Made by a program: the position numbers and the translations under genes. The notes beneath the pieces were generated by a model that saw only the letters and a program-made list of their open reading frames with translations, was not told the origin of the DNA and did no database searches. A DNA stretch of 64,000 nucleotides from Cognatishimia sp. MH4019 (GTDB lineage Bacteria; Pseudomonadota; Alphaproteobacteria; Rhodobacterales; Rhodobacteraceae): assembly GCF_020177595.1 (NCBI RefSeq), contig NZ_JAHTBL010000001.1:1-64000 (forward strand). Reading direction: 5' to 3'. Position 1 is the first letter of the stretch. Each line of letters begins with the position of its first letter. Of this stretch, positions 1 through 7,530 are shown piece after piece.

Positions 1-42
1 CTTCTCGCCGTGGCTCTTACGTGTTCCGGGTTTCTGTCTCAT
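1..42 (-). CDS. IS3-type transposase, first 14 codons only
   Basis: The reverse strand begins an open frame at 42 that is still open at the window edge. It encodes MRQKPGTRKSHGEK, which I recognise as the start of OrfA-type transposases of IS3-family elements common in Rhodobacterales. A good ribosome site (AAGGAG, complement of about 48-53) lies six bases upstream of the ATG, which supports a real start. Only the N-terminus is visible, so whether the transposase is intact cannot be judged. The family call rests on recall of the N-terminal motif, not on a catalytic domain. Confidence 0.6.
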   Translation of the reverse strand, partial: MRQKPGTRKSHGEK

Positions 43-127
43 CTCCACTCCTTGGTGGTTACGATGTGCCAGAAACCCTCTCTTATCAAATCAACCTAAA
101 CTGTCCCATTGGTGCTGACGTCAGACA
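1..127 (-). mobile_element. Terminal part of an insertion sequence
   Basis: This is the stretch between the transposase start and the next gene. Read on the minus strand from 127 it begins TGTCTGACGTCAGCACC, contains the perfect palindrome CTGACGTCAG (115-124), and leads into the transposase 85 bases later. IS3-family elements usually begin 5'-TG, and a leader of this length is normal, so the element probably ends near 127. The exact boundary and target duplication cannot be fixed because the other end lies outside the window. Confidence 0.4.
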
Positions 128-198
128 TTTTCTTCAAGATTTCCGGGTCACCGTTTGCGATGAATGTATCCGGAGAGTGCCTGTTCGCGGGTATCTTG

Positions 199-224
199 GG
201 AACTTTCCCGATGTCTTCCGCGTT
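199..224 (+). promoter_or_regulatory. GGAAC-N17-CGTT promoter-like motif
   Basis: GGAAC at 199-203 and CGTT at 221-224 are 17 bases apart, and the second element lies 28 bases before the ATG of the DUF2945 gene. This matches the known consensus of the alphaproteobacterial general stress sigma factor EcfG (GGAAC-N16/17-CGTT). The same arrangement recurs twice around 34.5 kb. No sigma factor gene is visible here, so the assignment is inferred from the motif. Confidence 0.5.
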
Positions 225-252
225 CGTCCTGAAATCAATCGGAGATAGAGAT

Positions 253-468
253 ATGGCACATCCGCAGGAAGGTGACACCGTCCAATGGGATTGGGGGAAC
301 GGCACCGGCAAGGGTGAAGTGGTCAAACGCTACACCCAGAAGATTACACTGAAAATCAAAGGCACCGAGGTGACGCGCGACGCAAGTGACGACTGCCCGG
401 CCTACAGGATCGAACAGGAAGACGGCGACGAAGTGCTGAAATCCGCAAGCGAAATCGAACGCGCCTGA
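253..468 (+). CDS. DUF2945 (HVA1-type TUDOR) small protein
   Basis: This 71-residue soluble protein has the features of the DUF2945/HVA1 family: a short beta-rich, SH3/TUDOR-like fold with GDTVQWDWGNGTGKGEVV near the N-terminus, a central K(I/L)KGTEV strand and a C-terminal YRIEQEDGDEVLKSASEI segment. Its molecular role is unknown. The ATG at 253 is chosen over an in-frame upstream start at 109 because GGAGAT sits just before it and a promoter-like motif lies between the two. It begins a same-strand group with the PLDc_N peptide 29 bases downstream and topoisomerase IB further on. Stress control is inferred from the promoter only. Confidence 0.8.
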   Translation: MAHPQEGDTVQWDWGNGTGKGEVVKRYTQKITLKIKGTEVTRDASDDCPAYRIEQEDGDEVLKSASEIERA

Positions 469-497
469 CAGGCGCTGCAAAGCGAAAGGAACATCTC

Positions 498-692
498 ATG
501 GGGATCGAAGTTGCAGGGCTGGGAAGCCTCATTCTGCTGGGTCTGAACATTTGGGCTTTCATTTCCATCATCAGCTCAAGTGAGGGCACGGGCGCAAAAG
601 TGCTCTGGTGCCTTTTGGTCTTGGTGCTGCCTTTGCTGGGCTTCATCATCTGGTTCTTCGCTGGTCCGCGCGCACGCACCCGCGCGGCATAG
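498..692 (+). CDS. PLDc_N-domain small membrane protein
   Basis: A 64-residue protein with two hydrophobic helices (about 5-25 and 35-56) around a short polar turn containing TGAKV. The second helix ends in the WFFAGP motif typical of the PLDc_N (phospholipase D nuclease N-terminal) family, which in many proteins exists alone without any catalytic domain. AAAGGA at 485-490 is well spaced for the ATG. It sits 29 bases after the DUF2945 gene and is probably cotranscribed. A close relative lies at 34587-34772. It is a membrane peptide without visible enzymatic residues, and its function is unknown. Confidence 0.8.
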   Translation: MGIEVAGLGSLILLGLNIWAFISIISSSEGTGAKVLWCLLVLVLPLLGFIIWFFAGPRARTRAA

Positions 693-795
693 ACCGCACC
701 ACTGTCCCACCGCACGGGATCGTCGTTCTGCGGCCCTATTGCCTCGCGCATCGGGCTGCAGGACGTCGATCTCTTTTCATTTGTGAGTGTTGTCT

Positions 796-1788
796 ATGAA
801 TGTGCCTGCTTCCATTCCCGGACTGACCTATTATCCTGATAATCGTCCCGGGATTGCCCGGAAACGCCGTGGTCGTGGCTTTAGCTACATCGCGCCGGAC
901 GGCACGCGGATCGAGGATGCAACCGAGCGGAAGCGATTGGCGGCAATGGCGGTTCCGCCGGCCTATGAGGACGTCTGGATGTCGCCGCTGCCTGATGGGC
1001 ATTTGTTGGCCACAGGACGCGATGCGGCGAAGCGAAAACAATACCGCTATCATCCTGATTGGACAGCGGCGCGATCAGAGACCAAGTTTGATCAGCTTGG
1101 CGCTTTTGGCGAGGTACTTCCCCGGATCCGTCGGTGGATCACCATCAATCTGTCAGAGGATATTGGCGCGCCGCAGACCGCTCTTGCGGCGACATTGGCG
1201 TTGCTTGATCGCGGGTCACTTCGGCCCGGTCATCCAGAATATTCGGACGAGAACGGCAGTTTCGGGGCGACGACTTTGCAGGCGCGACACGTAGATCTGA
1301 TCGCCGGCGGTGTTGCGCTTGATTACACGGCAAAAGGCGGTAAGCGAGTGCAAAAGACGGTGCCCGGTGCCAAGCTGAACCGGGTTCTGGGGCGCATAAT
1401 GGATTTGCCCGGGGCCGAGCTGATTTCGTGGATCGACGGGCAGGGGGAGCCACGCGCGGTACGATCTGAAATGCTGAACGCGTGTTTGTTCGAGCTGACG
1501 GACGGGATTGCGACTGCCAAAACATTCCGCACATGGAACGGCAGTCATGCGGCGTTGAACGTATTGCTGCGCAAGCCGGATGCGACGATCACTGCCTGCG
1601 CGGAAGCTGCGTCCGAGCGGTTGCACAACACGCCTGCAATTGCGCGGACCGGATATATTCATCCTGACATTCTGGACCTCGTTGGTGGCGATGCGGCTGT
1701 TTTGAAGCGTCTCGAACAGCGCGCGTCTCGGTTTGCCAACGGCTTGCTGCGACAAGGCGAGGCGGAACTGCGCGCGCTGCTTTCCTAG
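796..1788 (+). CDS. DNA topoisomerase IB (poxvirus type)
   Basis: This enzyme relaxes supercoils by nicking one strand through a 3'-phosphotyrosyl link. The 330-residue length fits bacterial poxvirus-like TopIB. The N-terminal region has PGLTYYPD and FSYIAPDG. The catalytic domain shows GATTLQARHV (Arg), a YTAKGGKR beta hairpin (Lys), FRTWNGSHAAL (Arg, His) and the nucleophile tyrosine in ARTGYIHP (about Y287). I prefer the ATG at 796 over a GTG at 787, but neither has a strong ribosome site. It lies 103 bases after the PLDc_N gene, perhaps in the same transcript. Its 3' end overlaps that of the convergent MATE gene by four bases. Confidence 0.9.
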   Translation: MNVPASIPGLTYYPDNRPGIARKRRGRGFSYIAPDGTRIEDATERKRLAAMAVPPAYEDVWMSPLPDGHLLATGRDAAKRKQYRYHPDWTAARSETKFDQLGAFGEVLPRIRRWITINLSEDIGAPQTALAATLALLDRGSLRPGHPEYSDENGSFGATTLQARHVDLIAGGVALDYTAKGGKRVQKTVPGAKLNRVLGRIMDLPGAELISWIDGQGEPRAVRSEMLNACLFELTDGIATAKTFRTWNGSHAALNVLLRKPDATITACAEAASERLHNTPAIARTGYIHPDILDLVGGDAAVLKRLEQRASRFANGLLRQGEAELRALLS

Positions 1789-3152
1789 CCGCTGAATGCT
1801 TCTTGTAGTGGCACGCGTTTGGTGCTGATCAGACCTGTGCGCTTGGCCATCCAGATAGCAGCAACCACGCTGAGCAAATTGGCAGCGATTGCTGCAGCAA
1901 GAACGCCAGTATAGCCGAACAGCCATACGCCGAGCCAAGCGCCGGGCAGGTAGATGGCAAAGACACGACCAATGCTGAGCGACATCGAGTAAAGCGCTTT
2001 GGAGCGTGCGTTCATAGCGGCGTTGATCGTGACAACGACACCGTAGCCAAACAGGCTCCAGCTTACGATGCGCAAATATTGCGCGGTAAAGGCTCTTTCC
2101 TCTTCCGCCGGTGCGATGAGGCCCGCGATTGGCTCCGCGAAGAAAAAGAGTAGGGTTGCTGCGGCGAGCCCGTAAGTCAGGCAGATGCCCCACGCGCTGA
2201 AAAGCGCGGCGCGGGCGCGGTTGTATTTCTCGGCTCCCCAGTTTTGGCCGACGACAGGGCCAATGCCGGCGGAAAGGGCTAAAAGCACCACCAAAGCGAC
2301 GGATTGCACGCGCGTAGCTGCGCCAAAGCCGGCAACGGCAGCGTCACCCAAGGTCGCCACGGCGGCGGTCACAGCGGCCATGCCTGCAGGGTTGATCGCG
2401 TTGGAAAACGCCGCAGGCAAGCCGACATCGCCTATGGTTTTCACCGAGGAAAGCGCACCTTTGGTCGGCGATTTCCCGATACACAGAAGCCCTTTGCGAT
2501 GCGCCCAATAGATGATGAAGCCTGCACCTGCTGCGCGGGCAATGAATGTTGCAAGGGCGGCGCCGCCAGTCTCCATCGCGGGGACAGGGCCCCATCCGAA
2601 AATGAACAATGGATCAAGCGCGATGTTGATGATCGCGACGCCCAGCATTGTGAGGGCAGCGGTTATGCTGTCCCCATGGGCGCGGAAAACAGCGTTGGTG
2701 ATCATCATCAGCACAAGGAATGGAAAGGACAGCGCCCAGAACGGGGCGTAGTCCGCGATCTCTTTCAGGACCGCATCTGACGCGCCCATCAGCGAAAAGA
2801 GCAGAGGCGAAAAGAGCCAGAAGGCCAACCCGACCAGTAAGGCAAGCGCGCCGCCCAAAGCGAAGGCATGCAGCGCGAGGCGGCCCGTAGTCGTCTCGTC
2901 TTGGCCCCCACCTATCGCTTGCGATATCGCGCTATTGGCCCCGGCAGAAAGGCCGATGGACAGCGACGTGATCGCCGCCGTGACCGGGTAGATAAAGCCG
3001 ACCGCTGCCAAAGGTGTGCCGCCGAGTTGGCCTAAAAAGTAGGCATCAGCGATTCCGACGCTTAGCACGCCAAAAATGCCCAGAGACATTGGAGCAGACA
3101 TGCGGGCGAGAACCCAGAAGACGGGCCCTTGGGTAAGGTCTCGGGATGCCAT
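1785..3152 (-). CDS. MATE-family multidrug efflux transporter
   Basis: A 455-residue inner-membrane protein with about twelve hydrophobic segments arranged as two similar six-helix halves, as in NorM/DinF-type cation-coupled exporters. Diagnostic stretches are the N-terminal LARMSAPMSLGIFGVLSVG, the GGTPLAAVGFIYP loop and SIGLSAGANSAISQAIGGG. The second half repeats the pattern with ATRVQSVALVV and SAGIGPVVGQNWGAEKY. It expels small organic compounds in exchange for Na+ or H+, but the substrate cannot be read from sequence. It is convergent with topoisomerase IB (4-base overlap) and divergent from gdhA across 225 bases. Confidence 0.9.
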   Translation of the reverse strand: MASRDLTQGPVFWVLARMSAPMSLGIFGVLSVGIADAYFLGQLGGTPLAAVGFIYPVTAAITSLSIGLSAGANSAISQAIGGGQDETTTGRLALHAFALGGALALLVGLAFWLFSPLLFSLMGASDAVLKEIADYAPFWALSFPFLVLMMITNAVFRAHGDSITAALTMLGVAIINIALDPLFIFGWGPVPAMETGGAALATFIARAAGAGFIIYWAHRKGLLCIGKSPTKGALSSVKTIGDVGLPAAFSNAINPAGMAAVTAAVATLGDAAVAGFGAATRVQSVALVVLLALSAGIGPVVGQNWGAEKYNRARAALFSAWGICLTYGLAAATLLFFFAEPIAGLIAPAEEERAFTAQYLRIVSWSLFGYGVVVTINAAMNARSKALYSMSLSIGRVFAIYLPGAWLGVWLFGYTGVLAAAIAANLLSVVAAIWMAKRTGLISTKRVPLQEAFSG

Positions 3153-3377
3153 CAGGTGAGGGGCCGTGTAGACCGGGTCTTAAAAACGGGGGTCATAAAT
3201 CGCGTCTGCGTCCTTGAGGAATATCATGGGTAATGCATCAGATCGGGAGAGGTTCCGTCCGATGCTAGGATTTCTGTGATGCCGCCCGGGGGCGTGGATG
3301 TGGAACCAATGCCGCGCTGGGCACGTTACGTGTAACAGCCTTGGTGCATATCGCATGGGTAAACTCCGGAGTATTAG
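3153..3377. promoter_or_regulatory. Divergent promoter region, MATE / gdhA
   Basis: These 225 non-coding bases must hold the promoters of both neighbours. Visible structure is limited to a short dyad GTTAC-GT-GTAAC at 3325-3336, about 40 bases before gdhA, which may be an operator, and a GGAG ribosome site at 3368-3371 for gdhA. No convincing -35/-10 pair was identified. Confidence 0.35.
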
Positions 3378-4721
3378 ATGACCGATAGCAGCCGTCTCGT
3401 TGAGACTTTCATGGAGAATGTGCGCCGCCGAAACGAAGGACAGGATGCCTTTTTGCAAGCGGTCGAAGAGGTTGCTACCGACGTTCTGACGATTGAGAAG
3501 AATGATCCCGGCTTTGCACGGGCGCGGGTGCTAGAGCGTTTGACCGAGCCAGACAGGATTATCGGTTTTCGGGTGACGTGGGCTGACGACAGAGGCGACG
3601 TGCAGATCAACCGTGGTTGGCGCGTTCAAATGTCAAACGCGATAGGCCCTTACAAGGGCGGGCTGCGGTTTCACCCGACTGTCTCGCCCTCGATCCTGAA
3701 ATTTTTGGGTTTTGAACAGGTCTTCAAGAATGCGCTGACGGGGCTGCCGCTGGGCGGTGGCAAAGGCGGATCGGATTTTGATCCGAAGGGCCGCAGCGAT
3801 GAAGAGATCATGCGTTTTTGTCAGGCCTTCATGCGGGAGCTGTCGCGATACATCGGGCCAGACACCGACGTGCCTGCAGGCGATATCAATGTTGGCGCGC
3901 GCGAGATTGGATACCTCTTCGGGGCGTATAAAGCACTCAAAGGTCAGTTTAATGGTGCGATCACCGGCAAGGGCGAAGCATTTGGCGGCAGCGAAATGCG
4001 CGTGGAAGCGACGGGCTATGGTTTGATCTATTTCGTCGAGAACATGCTTGAGACGCTGGGTGAAACGATTGAAGACAAACGTATCGTGATCTCTGGCAAG
4101 GGGAATGTGGCCACCCACGCCGCCGAGAAGGCAATTTGCGAAGGGGCGAGGGTGATCACGCTTTCAGATACATCCGGCACTCTGGTGGCAGAGAATGGGT
4201 TCAGCCAAGAAGCGGTGAAATGGGTGCGTGCGCAGAAAGCAGCGGGGGAGGACGTCTCAGATCCGCCCAAAGACTTGGAGTTGCAGTTCAAGGAAGGTGC
4301 GCTGCCATGGGAGGTTGAGGCCGACATTGCCTTACCCTGCGCCACGCAGAACGAGATTGACGAGGACGCAGCAAAGGCGCTGAACGATACGGGAGTCCGG
4401 TTGCTGGCAGAAGGCGCAAACATGCCGCTGACCGCCGGGGCGATGCGCAAGATTGGTGAAAGCAATATGCTCTATGCGCCGGGTAAAGCGACCAATGCAG
4501 GCGGTGTCGCGATCTCGGGTCTAGAAATGAGCCAGAACGCCCATGGTCGCTTTGACAGCGCCGACGAGGTGGACCGCAGCCTGAAAGAGATCATGGGCAA
4601 CATCCATGATCGCATCGCGGCAGAAGGGCGCGAAGGCAACCGCATCAATTACCGACGCGGGGCGAATGTGGCCGGATACCGCAAAGTCGCCACCGCAATC
4701 AGCGCCTATGGTGTCGTTTAG
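3378..4721 (+). CDS. gdhA: NADP-specific glutamate dehydrogenase
   Basis: Reductive amination of 2-oxoglutarate with ammonium to glutamate in the cytoplasm. The 447-residue length and full domain set match the hexameric bacterial GdhA family. The substrate domain has YKGGLRFHP and LPLGGGKGGSDFDPKG with the catalytic lysine at K129. PAGDINVG and the Rossmann region containing ISGKGNVATHAAEKA follow. The C-terminus has EGANMPLT and APGKATNAGGVA. GGAG at 3368-3371 supports the start. The stop codon is directly followed by the ATG of the ThDP enzyme (TAGATG), so the two are probably translated from one message. Regulation is not visible. Confidence 0.95.
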   Translation: MTDSSRLVETFMENVRRRNEGQDAFLQAVEEVATDVLTIEKNDPGFARARVLERLTEPDRIIGFRVTWADDRGDVQINRGWRVQMSNAIGPYKGGLRFHPTVSPSILKFLGFEQVFKNALTGLPLGGGKGGSDFDPKGRSDEEIMRFCQAFMRELSRYIGPDTDVPAGDINVGAREIGYLFGAYKALKGQFNGAITGKGEAFGGSEMRVEATGYGLIYFVENMLETLGETIEDKRIVISGKGNVATHAAEKAICEGARVITLSDTSGTLVAENGFSQEAVKWVRAQKAAGEDVSDPPKDLELQFKEGALPWEVEADIALPCATQNEIDEDAAKALNDTGVRLLAEGANMPLTAGAMRKIGESNMLYAPGKATNAGGVAISGLEMSQNAHGRFDSADEVDRSLKEIMGNIHDRIAAEGREGNRINYRRGANVAGYRKVATAISAYGVV

Positions 4722-6383
4722 ATGACCGGTGCAGAGCTGCTGGTGCGCTGCCTTTCCGAGGCAGGTATCGACGTTATTTATGGTGTTCCGGGGGAAGAGA
4801 ATACCGACCTTATGCTGGCGCTTGAGGCATCCGATATTCGGTTTGTGTTGACCCGTCACGAACAGGCGGCCGCTTTCATGGCGTCAGTGTATGGGCGGCT
4901 GACAGGCAGGCCTGCGGGATGTCTTTCGACACTTGGGCCTGGAGCGACTAACCTGTTAACGGGCGTGGCGGATGCGACGCTGGATTTCGTGCCGCTTGTT
5001 GCCATTACGGCGCAGGCAAACCGGGAACGAATGGCGCTGTCAGAGAGCCATCAGGTCATTGACCTCGAAGCTCTCTTCCGTCCGGTTACGAAGGTCAGCC
5101 AGACATTGATGACCGCTCAGGCGATACCCGGTGTCGTCGCCGAAGCGCTCCGTCAGGCATGTGCGCCTCGGCCCGGAGCTGTTCATCTTTCACTTCCCGA
5201 AGATGTCGCCGCAGCAGAGGTTACTGCATCGCCCCTGAATGTCCCGGAAACAACACCCCCATTGCCCGCGCCGGGCGCGGTTCTGGAGGCAATTCGCGTG
5301 TTGCGCCAAGCCGAAAGACCAGTGTTGATGGTCGGTAACGGTGTCATCCGCGCAGGTGTTTCAAGTACCGTGCAATATCTGGCCGAGGCGTTGAATATCC
5401 CGGTCGTAACCAGCTTCATGGCGGCAGGCGTGCTGCCGAAAGAGCATGGTTTGAACATGTTCACACTGGGTCAGCCATTCGTTGATCATATCGACCGTGC
5501 TGTGGCACAGTCCGATCTGATTGTTGCAATCGGATTTGATCCTATCGAATATCCTCCGACAAAATTGACGAATAATGGGACAATCCCCGTTATCACCTTG
5601 TCAGAGCAGCCTGGGGCTGCTGACGTCGGCTGGCCGCTTAAGGCCGAAATCGTGGGGGGCTTGGCGGCGTCGATGAAGGCGATTGCAGCGGGGCTGACTG
5701 GACATGTCTGGAAAGTCTCCGCCGAAATGACAACGGCGCGCGACAAGATGCTTGAGATGCTCGCGAAGACTTCGACCGAAGCCGAGGACAACTCCTTCCG
5801 CGCCGAGGATGTTCTGTCTGTGGTTGAGAGCAATCTAAACGCAACGGATGTTATTTTGTCCGGGGTTGGCACGCACAAGATGAAGGTTGCGCGGTCGCTC
5901 ATTCCAAAACGACCTGGTCAGATGATCATCGCCAATGGTTTGGCGGGCATGGGGCTGGCGTTGCCTGGTGCGATTGCGGCGGCAGAATTGACGCCCGAGG
6001 GCCATGTTCTGGCGATCTGTGGGGACGGCGATTTCCTGATGAATGTCCAGGACATGGAGACAGCCGCCAGACTGGGGCATCCGCTGACGGTGATGGTTTG
6101 GGAAGATGGTGGTTATGGTCTGATTGAGGCAAAGCAGGAAGACGATACCGATACACATACGGCGCTAGGTTTCTCAAATCCGGACTGGGGCCATCTGGCA
6201 AAGGCGTTTGGATGGCAGCATATGCCGGTTGCTCAATTCAAGGATTTGGACGGGGCCCTTAAAACGGCGAAGGCCGCGGACGGGCCGACGCTCTTGACGC
6301 TTTGCATCAGCTATTCCGAGCCGCTGCGGGACCGCGTGGAAATGCCCGGGGGTAGCGCGAAAGAGAGCGGTGGATCCCGGTAA
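4722..6383 (+). CDS. ThDP-dependent enzyme, acetolactate synthase large-subunit family
   Basis: A 553-residue three-domain ThDP enzyme. The Pyr domain carries the catalytic glutamate in TRHEQAAAFMA, STLGPGATNL and ESHQVIDLEALF. The central domain spans about 190-330. The PP domain has the Mg/ThDP motif beginning GDGDF at residue 434 and continuing to WEDGGYGLI. This is the acetolactate synthase / acetohydroxyacid synthase large-subunit pattern. No regulatory small subunit follows, so it may be a catabolic or 2-oxoacid-processing relative rather than the biosynthetic IlvB. It starts immediately after the gdhA stop. An inverted repeat GATCCCG/CGGGATC spans the stop codon, but no T-tract follows. 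Confidence 0.85.
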   Translation: MTGAELLVRCLSEAGIDVIYGVPGEENTDLMLALEASDIRFVLTRHEQAAAFMASVYGRLTGRPAGCLSTLGPGATNLLTGVADATLDFVPLVAITAQANRERMALSESHQVIDLEALFRPVTKVSQTLMTAQAIPGVVAEALRQACAPRPGAVHLSLPEDVAAAEVTASPLNVPETTPPLPAPGAVLEAIRVLRQAERPVLMVGNGVIRAGVSSTVQYLAEALNIPVVTSFMAAGVLPKEHGLNMFTLGQPFVDHIDRAVAQSDLIVAIGFDPIEYPPTKLTNNGTIPVITLSEQPGAADVGWPLKAEIVGGLAASMKAIAAGLTGHVWKVSAEMTTARDKMLEMLAKTSTEAEDNSFRAEDVLSVVESNLNATDVILSGVGTHKMKVARSLIPKRPGQMIIANGLAGMGLALPGAIAAAELTPEGHVLAICGDGDFLMNVQDMETAARLGHPLTVMVWEDGGYGLIEAKQEDDTDTHTALGFSNPDWGHLAKAFGWQHMPVAQFKDLDGALKTAKAADGPTLLTLCISYSEPLRDRVEMPGGSAKESGGSR

Positions 6384-6483
6384 CTGCGGGATCACAGACA
6401 TGCGATGTGCTGTGAGCGTGGTTTAGCTATTCTCGCATGTGCTCACGCCTAGATATTTGGCAAGCTCAACGAAAGGATCCTCC

Positions 6484-7494
6484 ATGCCGCGCGTCACGCG
6501 TCGTTTGTTTGTCACTGGGGCGACGGCTTGTCTGGCATGGCCTGTAGGTGCGCAAGATGACCCATGGCAGGCTGTGGCTGCGCGGGCTGCTGGGTTGGAT
6601 CAATGTCATGCATTGATGGTCCAGCAAGGCGGCGTGACCCGGCTTCAAAGCGTATTTCGCGGTCCAGCTTTGGGGCGGGTTGTGCCGGTCAAGTCCGTAT
6701 CGAAAACGCTGGTCGCTGCGCTGACGGGTGCCGCGCTGGACCGGGGAGAATTACCGTCGATTGAAGCGCGACTTGGCGATGTGGCTCCGGCGCTGATCCC
6801 ACGCGGTGTCGACCCCCGTGTGGCTGAGATCACCGTGGAAGACCTTGTTACCATGCAAGCCGGGTTGGAGCGTACATCAGGGGTCAATTACGGGGGCTGG
6901 ATCAGTAGCCGCGATTGGGTCGCCGATGCGCTGTCGCGTCCTTTCGTGGCGGAGCCGGGCGCGCGGATGCTGTATTCGACCGGTTCGTTTCATGTATTGG
7001 GCGCGGTGTTAAGCGCGGTTTCGGGTGAGAGCTTGCTGACCCTTGCGCGGGAGCGACTTGGGCGGCCTTTGGGGATTGATCTCCCGGCTTGGACCCGCGA
7101 TCCGCAAGGCCGCTATCTGGGCGGCAACGAGATGGCGCTGAGCTTGCCGGACATGATCCGGTTTGGCGAGATGTATCGTCAGGGCGGGCGCTGGAATGTC
7201 ACGCAGGTGCTGAGCGCCGATTGGGTTGCGCGGTCTTTGCAGACTCACACACGTTCACCATTTTCTGGGCTTGATTATGGATATGGCTGGTTTTTGGGAC
7301 GCGCGGGCCGGGACGACTATGCGCTGGCGCGCGGCTATGGCGGGCAGATCATCTGCATCGTGCCAAGCCTTGATCTGACGGTGGCGATCACATCTGACCC
7401 GACGCGTCCGGCCCGCAGCGGTGGGTATTTCGGTGATCTGATGGGTTTGATTGAAGACGCCATCCTTCCCGTAGCGCGTGATGGGATGGCATAA
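6484..7494 (+). CDS. Exported serine hydrolase, beta-lactamase class C / PBP4* family
   Basis: A 336-residue protein with an N-terminal signal (RRLFVTGATACLAWPVGAQ, cleavage probably after GAQ), so it acts in the periplasm. The paired arginines resemble a Tat signal but are not a full match. The penicillin-binding-like fold is indicated by the SxxK motif (S71-V-S-K74), the second motif Y164-S-T and a C-terminal GYGGQ where KTG/HxG occurs. Such proteins can be peptidases, esterases or beta-lactamases, and the substrate is not predictable. The start at 6484 is preferred because AAAGGA precedes it and it gives a clean signal peptide. An ATT- or TTG-type upstream extension is unnecessary. It is convergent with the GMC oxidoreductase. 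Confidence 0.85.
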   Translation: MPRVTRRLFVTGATACLAWPVGAQDDPWQAVAARAAGLDQCHALMVQQGGVTRLQSVFRGPALGRVVPVKSVSKTLVAALTGAALDRGELPSIEARLGDVAPALIPRGVDPRVAEITVEDLVTMQAGLERTSGVNYGGWISSRDWVADALSRPFVAEPGARMLYSTGSFHVLGAVLSAVSGESLLTLARERLGRPLGIDLPAWTRDPQGRYLGGNEMALSLPDMIRFGEMYRQGGRWNVTQVLSADWVARSLQTHTRSPFSGLDYGYGWFLGRAGRDDYALARGYGGQIICIVPSLDLTVAITSDPTRPARSGGYFGDLMGLIEDAILPVARDGMA

Positions 7495-7530
7495 GCCGCG
7501 ACGCCTTTCACAGGGCTATCTTCGTTTAGT

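Noticed and set aside
1216-2193. 325-residue minus-strand frame across topoisomerase IB and the MATE gene end
   Set aside because: It overlaps two well-supported genes in other frames, and its product is arginine-rich and domainless.
6373-6393. Terminator after the acetolactate-synthase-like gene
   Set aside because: The GATCCCG/CGGGATC dyad spans the stop codon and lacks a T-tract, so I do not call it a terminator.
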